9,974 nucleotides of DNA, taken from NCBI GenBank assembly GCA_002706585.1, contig PALU01000047.1:60891-70864 (forward strand), in the 5' to 3' direction. The notes under the pieces were generated by a model that saw nothing but the letters and a program-made list of their open reading frames with translations, did no database searches and was not told where the DNA came from. Below are positions 1-6,238 of the stretch, piece by piece. Within the stretch, counting starts at the first letter, position 1. Each line of letters starts with the position of its first letter. A program made the position numbers and the translations under genes. The DNA is from Rickettsiales bacterium (lineage in GTDB: Bacteria; Pseudomonadota; Alphaproteobacteria; TMED127).

Positions 1-650
1 AAATTATATTTTGAGTTTTTATCATATCGGCCATTAAAATATCTTTGCAGATATAATAAAATTAAAATTATAGAAAAAAATTTAAATAAAATTGAAATTT
101 TTATTAAATTTTCAAAATCTAAATTGTTATTTATCATTAGAAAGATTGAAGGAATATTCAATGATAAAGTATAAAAAATAAAATTAACACCTGAGAGCAA
201 TTTAAAATTTTTAAAACCTTGCAGAATTCCTTCAAGTGTTAAGTAAATTACAGTTGTGCTTAAGCCAATCCCTAATGTAAAAAAATTGTAATTAACTTTT
301 AAGGCAAGAAATAATATAATACTTATTAATAAGATTATAAAAATTATTTTAAAAGTCAGTCCTAAACTTTGTCTAATTATCTCAATAATAAATCTTTTTT
401 TGGCAAGTTCTATTGCAACAATTTTATTCAAACCAATGTTTAACAGTAAACCAAAAGATATTATAAAGTGAAAAAAAATATAATTTCCATAATCTGATTT
501 ACCATTTATTTGCAAGTGAACTGGTATCGCTAAAATCGCCAATAAAATTCCTAAAATCGAAGGCAAAGATAAAATGTAGCTATTTTTAAGTAAATTGAAT
601 AATTTATTAACTTTATATGATTTTAAAAAATTAGTAATAAGACTAGTCAT
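1..650 (-). CDS. Wzx-type polysaccharide flippase, N-terminal part (runs off left edge)
   Basis: This frame is open from an ATG at its right end (CAT at 648-650) to the window edge, giving about 216 residues without a stop. The product starts MTSLITNFLKSYKV and continues as alternating hydrophobic segments: about five membrane spans are visible, with short Lys/Arg-rich loops. The segment around residues 30-60 (SLPSILGILLAILAIPVHLQ, then DYGNYIFF) looks like the first two helices of MOP-superfamily oligosaccharide flippases (RfbX/Wzx), which move undecaprenyl-linked glycan units across the inner membrane. Full members have 400-500 residues, so roughly half is missing beyond the edge. The position in a glycan cluster supports the call. 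It is divergent from the UbiA-like gene with only 6 bases between the two start codons. The family is inferred from hydropathy and weak motifs; another multi-pass protein cannot be excluded. Confidence 0.72.
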   Translation of the reverse strand, partial: MTSLITNFLKSYKVNKLFNLLKNSYILSLPSILGILLAILAIPVHLQINGKSDYGNYIFFHFIISFGLLLNIGLNKIVAIELAKKRFIIEIIRQSLGLTFKIIFIILLISIILFLALKVNYNFFTLGIGLSTTVIYLTLEGILQGFKNFKLLSGVNFIFYTLSLNIPSIFLMINNNLDFENLIKISILFKFFSIILILLYLQRYFNGRYDKNSKYN

Positions 651-656
651 ATTTAC

Positions 657-1511
657 ATGAGTTTAAATAATTTTATTAATTTAATTAGATACAAAAGTTA
701 TCTGAAAAATTTAATCATTTTTTTACCTTTATTTCTAAATTATACCAGCTGGAGCGTAACTAACTATGGTAAATTAATTTTACCAGCAATATTTTTTAGT
801 TTTTTAGCTTCATCCATATACATAATAAATGATTTAAAAGACTTAGAAACAGATAAAAAACATAAATTTAAAAAATTTAGACCTTTGGCAAGTGGTTTAA
901 TCGAATCTAAATCAGCAGTTTATATTTCGTTCTGTTTAGCGAGTATGTCTTTCTTCTATTTTTTTATATTTACAGATTTGATAATATTTTTATTAGTAAC
1001 TTTATATTTTATACTTAATTTATTTTATTCTACTTTTATAAAAAAAATTAAATATCTTGATATATTAATTGTTTCTAGTGGTTTTTTTATAAGAATATAT
1101 ATTGGTTCTATAATAACTGATTTGGCAATATCTAATTTTTTTATAAGTCAGATTATTTTATTTTCAATGTTTATTTTAATTTGTAAAAGAAGAGAAGATT
1201 TTTATTCCTATAGCGAAAAAATAGTTTCAAAATATAGTATTAAGGAATTAAATTTATTTTCAAAAATTTTTCTAATATTAAATATCTTAAATTATTTAAT
1301 TTATTTTTTTTACGGAAATAGATTCACTGATAGTTATTCTTTAGAAATATCATTAATGATATTTATTTTTTTAATAGTACGATATTTTATCATAAACTCA
1401 AAAAATAAAAATTTTGATCCAATCTCAATTTTTTTAAAAGATAAATATTTAATATTATTATCATTTATATATTTTTTTAATTTTACTTTAGGATTTTATG
1501 GATTTTATTAA
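657..1511 (+). CDS. UbiA-family polyprenyl-phosphate phosphoribosyltransferase (DPPR synthase-like)
   Basis: This is a 284-residue polytopic inner-membrane prenyltransferase. The UbiA motif NDLKDLETD (NDxxDxxxD, residues 58-66) binds Mg-diphosphate and is followed by RPLASG (75-80). The second conserved region has YS at 124-125, Lys129, Asp135 and Arg146, and a KRREDF motif lies near 177-182. The N-terminal RYKSYLKNLIIFLPLF is typical of the subgroup that includes Mycobacterium Rv3806c, which transfers 5-phosphoribose from PRPP to decaprenyl phosphate as the first step towards lipid-linked D-arabinofuranose. Length matches that family. It overlaps the DprE1-like gene by 14 bases, and that neighbour fixes the substrate class much better than the UbiA fold alone, which also covers quinone and heme prenyltransferases. 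The N-terminal motif supports the ATG start. Family is near certain; the phosphoribosyl specificity rests on context plus motif resemblance. Confidence 0.88.
   Translation: MSLNNFINLIRYKSYLKNLIIFLPLFLNYTSWSVTNYGKLILPAIFFSFLASSIYIINDLKDLETDKKHKFKKFRPLASGLIESKSAVYISFCLASMSFFYFFIFTDLIIFLLVTLYFILNLFYSTFIKKIKYLDILIVSSGFFIRIYIGSIITDLAISNFFISQIILFSMFILICKRREDFYSYSEKIVSKYSIKELNLFSKIFLILNILNYLIYFFYGNRFTDSYSLEISLMIFIFLIVRYFIINSKNKNFDPISIFLKDKYLILLSFIYFFNFTLGFYGFY
1489..1492 (+). promoter_or_regulatory. Shine-Dalgarno AGGA for the DprE1-like gene
   Basis: AGGA lies 5 bases before the ATG of the DprE1-like gene and sits inside the last codons of the UbiA-like gene. A near-identical arrangement precedes the DprE2-like gene. 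Clear purine-rich ribosome sites are otherwise scarce here, so these two fit translationally coupled starts within one operon. Confidence 0.55.
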
Positions 1512-2811
1512 TTTAAAAAAAATAAAAAGTTGGGCAAGATATTATTTGGGCGATTATTTTTTATATCAACCAAAAACTGTAAATGAAATCAAAGAAATAT
1601 TGTCAAAAAGAACAAAATTAATACCATCCGGTGGTTTTAGAAGCTATGGAGATAGTGCAATAAATGAAGGTATGATTAGCAGTAAATATTTTAATAAAAT
1701 AATTAATTTTGATGAGAAAAAGGGAGTACTAAAAGCTGAGTCTGGTATCACAATTAATGAAATGATTAAATTTTTATTACCCAAAGGTTGGTTCTTGAAA
1801 GTAACTCCTGGAACAAAATTCGCAACTTTAGGAGGTTGTATTGCAAGCGATGTTCATGGTAAAGAGCATCACAAAGAAGGATGTTTTAGTGAAAATTTAA
1901 TAAAATTAAAACTGCTTATCAATAAAGATGAAACTATAGAATTAGACAACTTTAGTCATCCTGACTTGTTTCATGCAACTTGTGGAGGCATGGGTTTAAC
2001 TGGATTTATTCTAGAAGCTGAAATTCAATGTAAAAAAATCAAATCCTCAAATATCATTTTTAATAAAAAAATTAATTATAATATTGAAGAGGTATTTTCT
2101 TGTTTTGAAAAATATATGAGTTCGAATTATTCTGTAGCTTGGCTAGATACACGCAAGAGTAAAAAAGACTATAAGTCAGTATTCATTCATGGAGCATTTT
2201 GTGAAAAATCTAAATTAAAATTAGATAATAATTTAAGATTCAAGATTCCGTTTAGTTTAAAAGTTATTAATAATCTAAGTATTAAAATATTTAATTATTT
2301 ATATTTTTTTTGGAACTCATTAAACAAAAACAGTGGAAAAATAAGCTACGATAATTTTTTTTATCCTTTAGACAAAATTGATAACTGGTATAAACTTTAT
2401 GGTAAAAATGGATTTTTACAGTATCAATTTATAGTACCAAAAGAAAATGGAAAAGAGGCTCTTTTGGAGGTATTAAATTATTTAAATAAAGTTAATCAAA
2501 TGTCATCACTAGCCGTGTTGAAACTTCATAGAAAAAACAATTTAAACTATATGTCATTTCCTTTATCTGGATATAGTCTGGCAATGGATTTTCCGATCAC
2601 TAAAAAAATTTATTTAATATTGAATGAGCTAGATAAGATAATCTTAAAATTTAATGGAAAAATATATCTAACAAAAGATGCTAGATTATCCAGTTATTTT
2701 TTTGGTAAATTTTATTCTCAATTTGAAAAAGTCTTAAAAGTTCGAAAGAAATATAATATATTTAATTTTAGCTCCATTCAGTCAAATAGAATAGGATTTG
2801 ATGATAGATAA
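1498..2811 (+). CDS. DprE1-like FAD-dependent polyprenylphosphoryl-ribose 2'-oxidase
   Basis: This 437-residue oxidoreductase has an N-terminal FAD-binding (PCMH/vanillyl-alcohol oxidase type) domain. Visible motifs are SGGFRSYGD (44-52), TPGTKFATLGGCIASDVHGKEHH (within 103-125) and CGGMGLTG (162-169). All match mycobacterial DprE1, which oxidises the 2'-hydroxyl of decaprenylphosphoryl-D-ribose to a keto intermediate on the way to decaprenylphosphoryl-D-arabinose. The C-terminal YLTKDAR block carries Lys393, equivalent to the Lys418 needed by the M. tuberculosis enzyme. The family's Cys387, target of benzothiazinones, appears as Ala362 in SLAMDFPI. Length is close to the usual ~460. It overlaps its upstream partner by 14 bases and its downstream partner by 11, so it is mid-operon. 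The more distant alternative is a generic FAD-linked sugar or alditol oxidase, but flanking by UbiA-like and DprE2-like genes makes the DprE1 role the best reading. Confidence 0.9.
   Translation: MDFINLKKIKSWARYYLGDYFLYQPKTVNEIKEILSKRTKLIPSGGFRSYGDSAINEGMISSKYFNKIINFDEKKGVLKAESGITINEMIKFLLPKGWFLKVTPGTKFATLGGCIASDVHGKEHHKEGCFSENLIKLKLLINKDETIELDNFSHPDLFHATCGGMGLTGFILEAEIQCKKIKSSNIIFNKKINYNIEEVFSCFEKYMSSNYSVAWLDTRKSKKDYKSVFIHGAFCEKSKLKLDNNLRFKIPFSLKVINNLSIKIFNYLYFFWNSLNKNSGKISYDNFFYPLDKIDNWYKLYGKNGFLQYQFIVPKENGKEALLEVLNYLNKVNQMSSLAVLKLHRKNNLNYMSFPLSGYSLAMDFPITKKIYLILNELDKIILKFNGKIYLTKDARLSSYFFGKFYSQFEKVLKVRKKYNIFNFSSIQSNRIGFDDR
2793..2796 (+). promoter_or_regulatory. Shine-Dalgarno AGGA that decides the DprE2-like start
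   Basis: AGGA lies 4 bases before the ATG at 2801 but only 1 base before an in-frame TTG at 2798, so the ATG is the plausible start. The site is inside the last codons of the DprE1-like gene. Confidence 0.55.
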
Positions 2812-3478
2812 AACTATAGTCATATTAGGCGCTACATGTAATTTGGGTGTTGAACTATGTTTTATTTACGCAAAAAATAATTATAATTTAATTCTCATTT
2901 CAAGAAATATTAAAAAAAACCAAGACCTTAAAAATTCTTTACAAAAAAAATTTCCAAATATTTCTGTTTCTTCATATGAACTTGATATACTAGATTTAGA
3001 TAATCAAAATCTTGTTTACAATAAGATAAAAGAAATACCCAGCGGGATTATATCTTTAATTGGAGAAACTCATAATGTTGAAAATATTTATGATAAAAAA
3101 TTAATTAAAATTATTAATGTTAATTTTACTAACTTAATAAATTTTCTAAGTTATTTTTTAAATGATTTTGAAAAAAAAAATGATGGCTTTATGATATGTG
3201 TATCATCTGTAGCTGGGTTAAGGGGTAGATCTAAAAATTTTATTTACGGTAGCGCTAAAGCAGCTCTAATAACCTTTTTATCAGGCTGTAGAAATTATTA
3301 CAATAATTCTAATATATTTATAATGACTGTATTACCAGGATTTATTAAAAATGATAAAAATAATACAAATACAATTGAGAATATTCTCCAAATAGAACCA
3401 TCTGTTCTGGCAAATAAAATTTTCTTAGCACATAAAAAAAAAAAGAAATTGTATATTCAAGTTTTTTATGGAAATTAA
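2801..3478 (+). CDS. DprE2-like short-chain reductase, C-terminus apparently frameshifted
   Basis: The open frame codes 225 residues of a short-chain dehydrogenase/reductase. A cofactor loop GATCNLG (10-16) follows the first strand, and the catalytic set is Ser136 (CVSSVAGLRGRS), Tyr149 and Lys153 (YGSAK). The SSVAGLRGRSxNxxYGSAKAAL pattern is typical of DprE2, which reduces the keto intermediate made by DprE1 with NAD(P)H to give polyprenylphosphoryl-D-arabinose. The frame ends in KKKKKLYIQVFYGN, which does not look like the family C-terminus. The expected tail is encoded in another frame just after the A11 run at 3434-3444 (see the separate entry). With A12 or A9 in that run the protein would be 244 or 243 residues, near the ~254 of M. 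tuberculosis DprE2, and would end 9 bases before the next gene. The catalytic core lies before the break, so the short form might keep activity but would lose the tail that probably contacts membrane or substrate. Confidence 0.87.
   Translation: MIDKTIVILGATCNLGVELCFIYAKNNYNLILISRNIKKNQDLKNSLQKKFPNISVSSYELDILDLDNQNLVYNKIKEIPSGIISLIGETHNVENIYDKKLIKIINVNFTNLINFLSYFLNDFEKKNDGFMICVSSVAGLRGRSKNFIYGSAKAALITFLSGCRNYYNNSNIFIMTVLPGFIKNDKNNTNTIENILQIEPSVLANKIFLAHKKKKKLYIQVFYGN
3434..3444 (+). repeat. A11 homopolymer at the DprE2-like frame break
   Basis: Eleven consecutive A follow the His211 codon of the DprE2-like gene. In the length shown, the frame ends after 14 more codons. With 12 or 9 A the frame joins the conserved C-terminal tail. 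Such tracts are prone to polymerase slippage and to sequencing error. Confidence 0.8.
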
Positions 3479-3534
3479 TTATGCTAATTATTCAAATTTT
3501 GCCAAATAGAATTTTTAATAAATTAAGATTTTAA
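3445..3534 (+). other. Out-of-frame remnant encoding the conserved DprE2 C-terminal tail
   Basis: Read in the third frame relative to the DprE2-like gene, this stretch gives EIVYSSFLWKLIMLI and then IQILPNRIFNKLRF before TAA. This aligns naturally with the end of DprE2 proteins, where a Lys-rich segment is followed by a (V/L)xY/W strand, a hydrophobic helix and an xIPxxIFxKL ending. It lacks its own start codon in a suitable context and therefore makes sense only as the displaced end of the gene before it. Its stop is 9 bases from the GT26 start, in keeping with operon spacing, whereas the short frame would leave an otherwise unexplained 65-base gap. Confidence 0.78.
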
Positions 3535-3543
3535 TTAATTATA

Positions 3544-4251
3544 ATGGAAAAAAAAATAATATTTAAATCAATCAAATTTTATAATTATTCATTTAAATAT
3601 TTAACAAATAATTTATTAAAATCTGGTGGATATCTTGTTGCGCCAGCAGCATCTAGTATGAGCGAAATAAATGAAAAGAAAATATATTATAAATCATTGA
3701 GAAATGCAGATGTAGCTATTTTTGATAGTGGTTTTTTTTGTTTATTATTAAGAATTTTTAAGAAAAAAAAGGTCAATAAACTCTCAGGATATTTATTCTT
3801 AAAATTACTATTAGAAAATAAAAAATTTAAAAATAAAAAATATTTTTTAATTAATCCAAATTTGTATGAGCAAAAAAAAAATATTAAATTATTAAGATCA
3901 AATAATATATTTAATTTTGAATGCTATTGTTCTCCTATGTATAATTTATCAAATTATAAAGATTTTAAACTTTTAAATAAAATTAAATTATTTAAAGCAG
4001 ATTTTGTAATAATAAATTTAGGTGGGGGCATTCAAGAACCTATAGGAGAATTTTTAAAAATGAATTTAAAAAAAAATACAATAATTTTTTGCACAGGAGC
4101 TGCTATAAGTTTTTTGACTAAGGTACAAGCTCCAATTACTTTATTTTACGACAAATATTACCTGGGTTGGCTGATTAGATTAATTCATAAACCTACAAGT
4201 TACTTTCCAAGAGTCCTAAAGTCATTCAACTTGTTAAAATTATTTCGATAA
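3544..4251 (+). CDS. WecG/TagA/CpsF family (GT26) glycosyltransferase
   Basis: This 235-residue protein has the typical GT26 length and layout. Residues 51-63 (LRNADVAIFDSGF) hold the position of the catalytic Asp (Asp61). SGYLFLKLL (81-89) matches the usual R-x-x-G-x-D-L helix region. NLGGGIQEP (158-166) corresponds to the LGxPxQE signature, and the C-terminal segment has W209, R212, P217 and R223 as in the W-x-x-R-L-x-x-x-P-x-R-x-x-R tail. The family adds N-acetylmannosamine, its uronate or related sugars to a lipid-linked acceptor at the inner face of the membrane. The usual T-x-N motif near residue 35 is replaced by APAASSMSEIN, so donor and acceptor are uncertain. It is last in the operon with the D-arabinose donor genes, and its stop is 2 bases from the stop of the converging gene. 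An A10 run at 3872-3881 is in frame. Confidence 0.85.
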   Translation: MEKKIIFKSIKFYNYSFKYLTNNLLKSGGYLVAPAASSMSEINEKKIYYKSLRNADVAIFDSGFFCLLLRIFKKKKVNKLSGYLFLKLLLENKKFKNKKYFLINPNLYEQKKNIKLLRSNNIFNFECYCSPMYNLSNYKDFKLLNKIKLFKADFVIINLGGGIQEPIGEFLKMNLKKNTIIFCTGAAISFLTKVQAPITLFYDKYYLGWLIRLIHKPTSYFPRVLKSFNLLKLFR

Positions 4252-4253
4252 AT

Positions 4254-5120
4254 TTATTTTTTCCATAAAATAATTTTTATTATTTTTTTAAAAATATTAT
4301 ATGGATAAAATATTAAATAGGATAAAAATAGATTATAATTCAAATCTCTAAAACGAAAAATTTTATATAATAGATAATAATAAGAACCATATGCGTAGAG
4401 CTTATTAAGTCTATTTTCTTTTAAAAAATCTAAAAAGTATTTTTGATTTTCTTTCCAAGCGATTTCTTGAGAGTGTCTATTTTCACTAAATGCTGAAAAA
4501 TCGTTATCAAATTTGATAGTATTCATATGCTTAAATAAATTTATTTTTTCTAGTTTTAAAGCTTCACTGACTGCTATATAAAAATTTTCAATAATACCCC
4601 AGTCATATTGCTTGTAATTTTTAGATAGTTCTTGGAACTCCAAAGCTCTTTCTTTTGTAATTTTAAATGCTATTAAATCTATTCCATAATGTGGCCAGTA
4701 ATTATTTTTAACAACCCCATTGGTTATATGTATATTTGGATATATTAATGCACAAAATTCACTTTTGTTTATTTTAGACATTATTTCAAAGATATTATTA
4801 GGAACAATAATATCTGCAGAGGAACAAATTAAATATTGATAATCATTTTCAATGAATTGATGAAGTGCATTTTTTAGCATTAAGTGATTTGAATATTTTT
4901 TGCCTTTAGGAAGTTTATCCTTAGGTATATTTATATAATAGTTTTTTATTTTTTTTTTTTCTACAAATTCTTTTACATTTTCTTCATCAAATTGGGTTAA
5001 ACTAAATGTGACATCAAAATCAATCGATGCTACAGAGTCCAAAAAAATACTTTGAAAAAAATCATTAATTTTAGATTTTCCAATCGGTCTAAAAGATACT
5101 AACCATAAAGCTTTCATCAT
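4254..5120 (-). CDS. Unassigned protein, GT-A glycosyltransferase-like
   Basis: This 288-residue soluble protein has no signal peptide or clear membrane span; only the last ~25 residues are hydrophobic and Lys-rich, possibly a peripheral membrane anchor. The N-terminal KALWLVSFRP strand, a middle block QYLICSSADIIVPNNIFEIM (SAD at 101-103) and later IDLIAFKITKE and YDWGIIENFYIA blocks look like a GT-A nucleotide-sugar transferase. There SAD would stand for the metal-binding DxD, and the Asp in YDWG could be the base. I do not recognise a named family. Two ATG codons start the frame (MMK); the second, at 5117, is equally possible. It converges on the GT26 gene and diverges from the epimerase gene, so it appears to be its own transcription unit. 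A T12 run at 4949-4960 (A12 in the coding strand) is in frame. A glycan role is inferred from fold-like motifs and neighbours only. Confidence 0.72.
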   Translation of the reverse strand: MMKALWLVSFRPIGKSKINDFFQSIFLDSVASIDFDVTFSLTQFDEENVKEFVEKKKIKNYYINIPKDKLPKGKKYSNHLMLKNALHQFIENDYQYLICSSADIIVPNNIFEIMSKINKSEFCALIYPNIHITNGVVKNNYWPHYGIDLIAFKITKERALEFQELSKNYKQYDWGIIENFYIAVSEALKLEKINLFKHMNTIKFDNDFSAFSENRHSQEIAWKENQKYFLDFLKENRLNKLYAYGSYYYLLYKIFRFRDLNYNLFLSYLIFYPYNIFKKIIKIILWKK

Positions 5121-5227
5121 TTTTATAATAAACTGTTTTTTTACTACTACTAGAAAAAAATTACATTTTCATTTGCTCTTTATAGAATTTATCTTGTCTT
5201 AAAAAAAAATTAGACTAAAAGATATCT
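5121..5227. promoter_or_regulatory. Divergent intergenic region, probable promoters for both flanking genes
   Basis: This 107-base spacer is the only sizeable non-coding stretch inside the cluster and separates two divergent starts, so both promoters should lie here. A TTTATAGA element at 5179-5186 offers a -10-like hexamer on the plus strand (TATAGA) and, reversed, on the minus strand (TATAAA). No convincing -35 box goes with either. No hairpin, operator or riboswitch is recognisable. Exact start sites cannot be called from the sequence. Confidence 0.4.
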
Positions 5228-6220
5228 ATGAAAATACTTGTAGCTGGAGCCGGAGGTTTTATAGGAGGTCATTTGGTAAAAAGCCTTTTAGATGACGGAC
5301 ATGATATAGTTTGTGCTGACTTAAAACCTTTTGAATATTGGTTTCAAATATTCGAAAAAAGTAAAAATTTTTCTTTAGACTTAAAAGAATATGAAAACTG
5401 CTTAAAAGTAAGCGATGGGGTTGATTTCATTTATAATATGGCTTGCAATATGGGAGGAATGGGATTTATAGAAAATAATAAAGCAGAGTGTATGCTATCT
5501 GTTTTAATAAATACAAATTTTCTAAGAGCATGCATAAAAAATTCGGTTAAAAAATATTTTTTTTCATCTAGTGCATGTGTTTATAACGCTTCAAAACAAA
5601 CAAAATCTTTTGTTGATGGATTAAAGGAAGATGATGCGTATCCAGCAGACCCAGAAGATGGTTATGGATGGGAAAAACTATTTAGTGAAAGAATGTGTAG
5701 ACATTTTACCGAAGACTTTGGTTTGCAAACAAGAGTGTTAAGATATCATAACGTATATGGTCCAGAAGGTACTTATGATGGAGGTAGAGAAAAAGCGCCA
5801 GCAGCAATATGTAGAAAAGTCGCCAATGCAAAAATTAATAATTTAAAAACAATCGACGTTTGGGGAGATGGCGAACAATCAAGAAGTTTTATGTATATAG
5901 ATGACTGTATTCATGGAACAAAAATGATTTTTAATTCAAAATCCACAGATGTTTATAACCTTGGGAGTGACGAACAAGTTTCTATTAATCAAATGATTGA
6001 TATGATTGAGGAAATAGCAGAATATAAAGTTGATAGAAATTACCAATTAGATAAACCTAAAGGAGTAAGAGGTAGATCTAGTGATAATCAAAAAATACAT
6101 AAGGATTTTAATTGGGGCCCTAATATCAAACTTTATGATGGTTTAGAAACTACCTATAAGTGGATTTATGATCAGATTACATCAGGTGAAAATACTCAAA
6201 AATTTACCAAAGGTTACTAA
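5228..6220 (+). CDS. GDP-mannose 3,5-epimerase (plant-type GME)
   Basis: This 330-residue extended short-chain epimerase has an N-terminal NAD-binding GAGGFIGGH loop (7-15). It carries the signatures of GDP-mannose 3,5-epimerase along its length: MGGMGFI (75-81), SSSACVY (113-119), YGWEK (146-150), REKAPAAICRK (187-197), WGDGEQSRSFMYIDDC (212-227) and GVRGRSSDN (279-287). The catalytic residues of the Arabidopsis enzyme are all present as Cys117, Tyr146, Lys150, Lys189 and Arg283. The reaction converts GDP-D-mannose to GDP-L-galactose, with GDP-L-gulose as a side product, in the cytoplasm; in bacteria this would feed surface glycan synthesis. The gene is complete and the ATG precedes the Rossmann strand directly. 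It is followed by the O-antigen ligase gene with an 18-base gap. Base composition is visibly richer in G+C (about 33-40% in three 60-base lines counted) than most neighbours, which may reflect strong conservation or recent acquisition. Confidence 0.93.
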   Translation: MKILVAGAGGFIGGHLVKSLLDDGHDIVCADLKPFEYWFQIFEKSKNFSLDLKEYENCLKVSDGVDFIYNMACNMGGMGFIENNKAECMLSVLINTNFLRACIKNSVKKYFFSSSACVYNASKQTKSFVDGLKEDDAYPADPEDGYGWEKLFSERMCRHFTEDFGLQTRVLRYHNVYGPEGTYDGGREKAPAAICRKVANAKINNLKTIDVWGDGEQSRSFMYIDDCIHGTKMIFNSKSTDVYNLGSDEQVSINQMIDMIEEIAEYKVDRNYQLDKPKGVRGRSSDNQKIHKDFNWGPNIKLYDGLETTYKWIYDQITSGENTQKFTKGY

Positions 6221-6238
6221 TTTTTTTGTTATTTATTC

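Noticed and set aside
2798..2800. TTG as the start of the DprE2-like gene
   Set aside because: The AGGA site would be only 1 base away; the ATG three bases on has 4-base spacing and gives the usual short N-terminus before the Rossmann strand.
3479..3543. A non-coding spacer or regulatory gap before the GT26 gene
   Set aside because: Most of it reads as the conserved DprE2 tail in another frame, so it is displaced coding sequence.
4240..4275. An intrinsic terminator between the converging GT26 and GT-A-like genes
   Set aside because: T and A runs are present, but no G-C stem precedes them; such runs occur throughout the window.
5121..5227. A small RNA or riboswitch in the divergent spacer
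   Set aside because: No stable stem with G-C pairs or conserved aptamer block is visible; the sequence is simple A/T-rich DNA.
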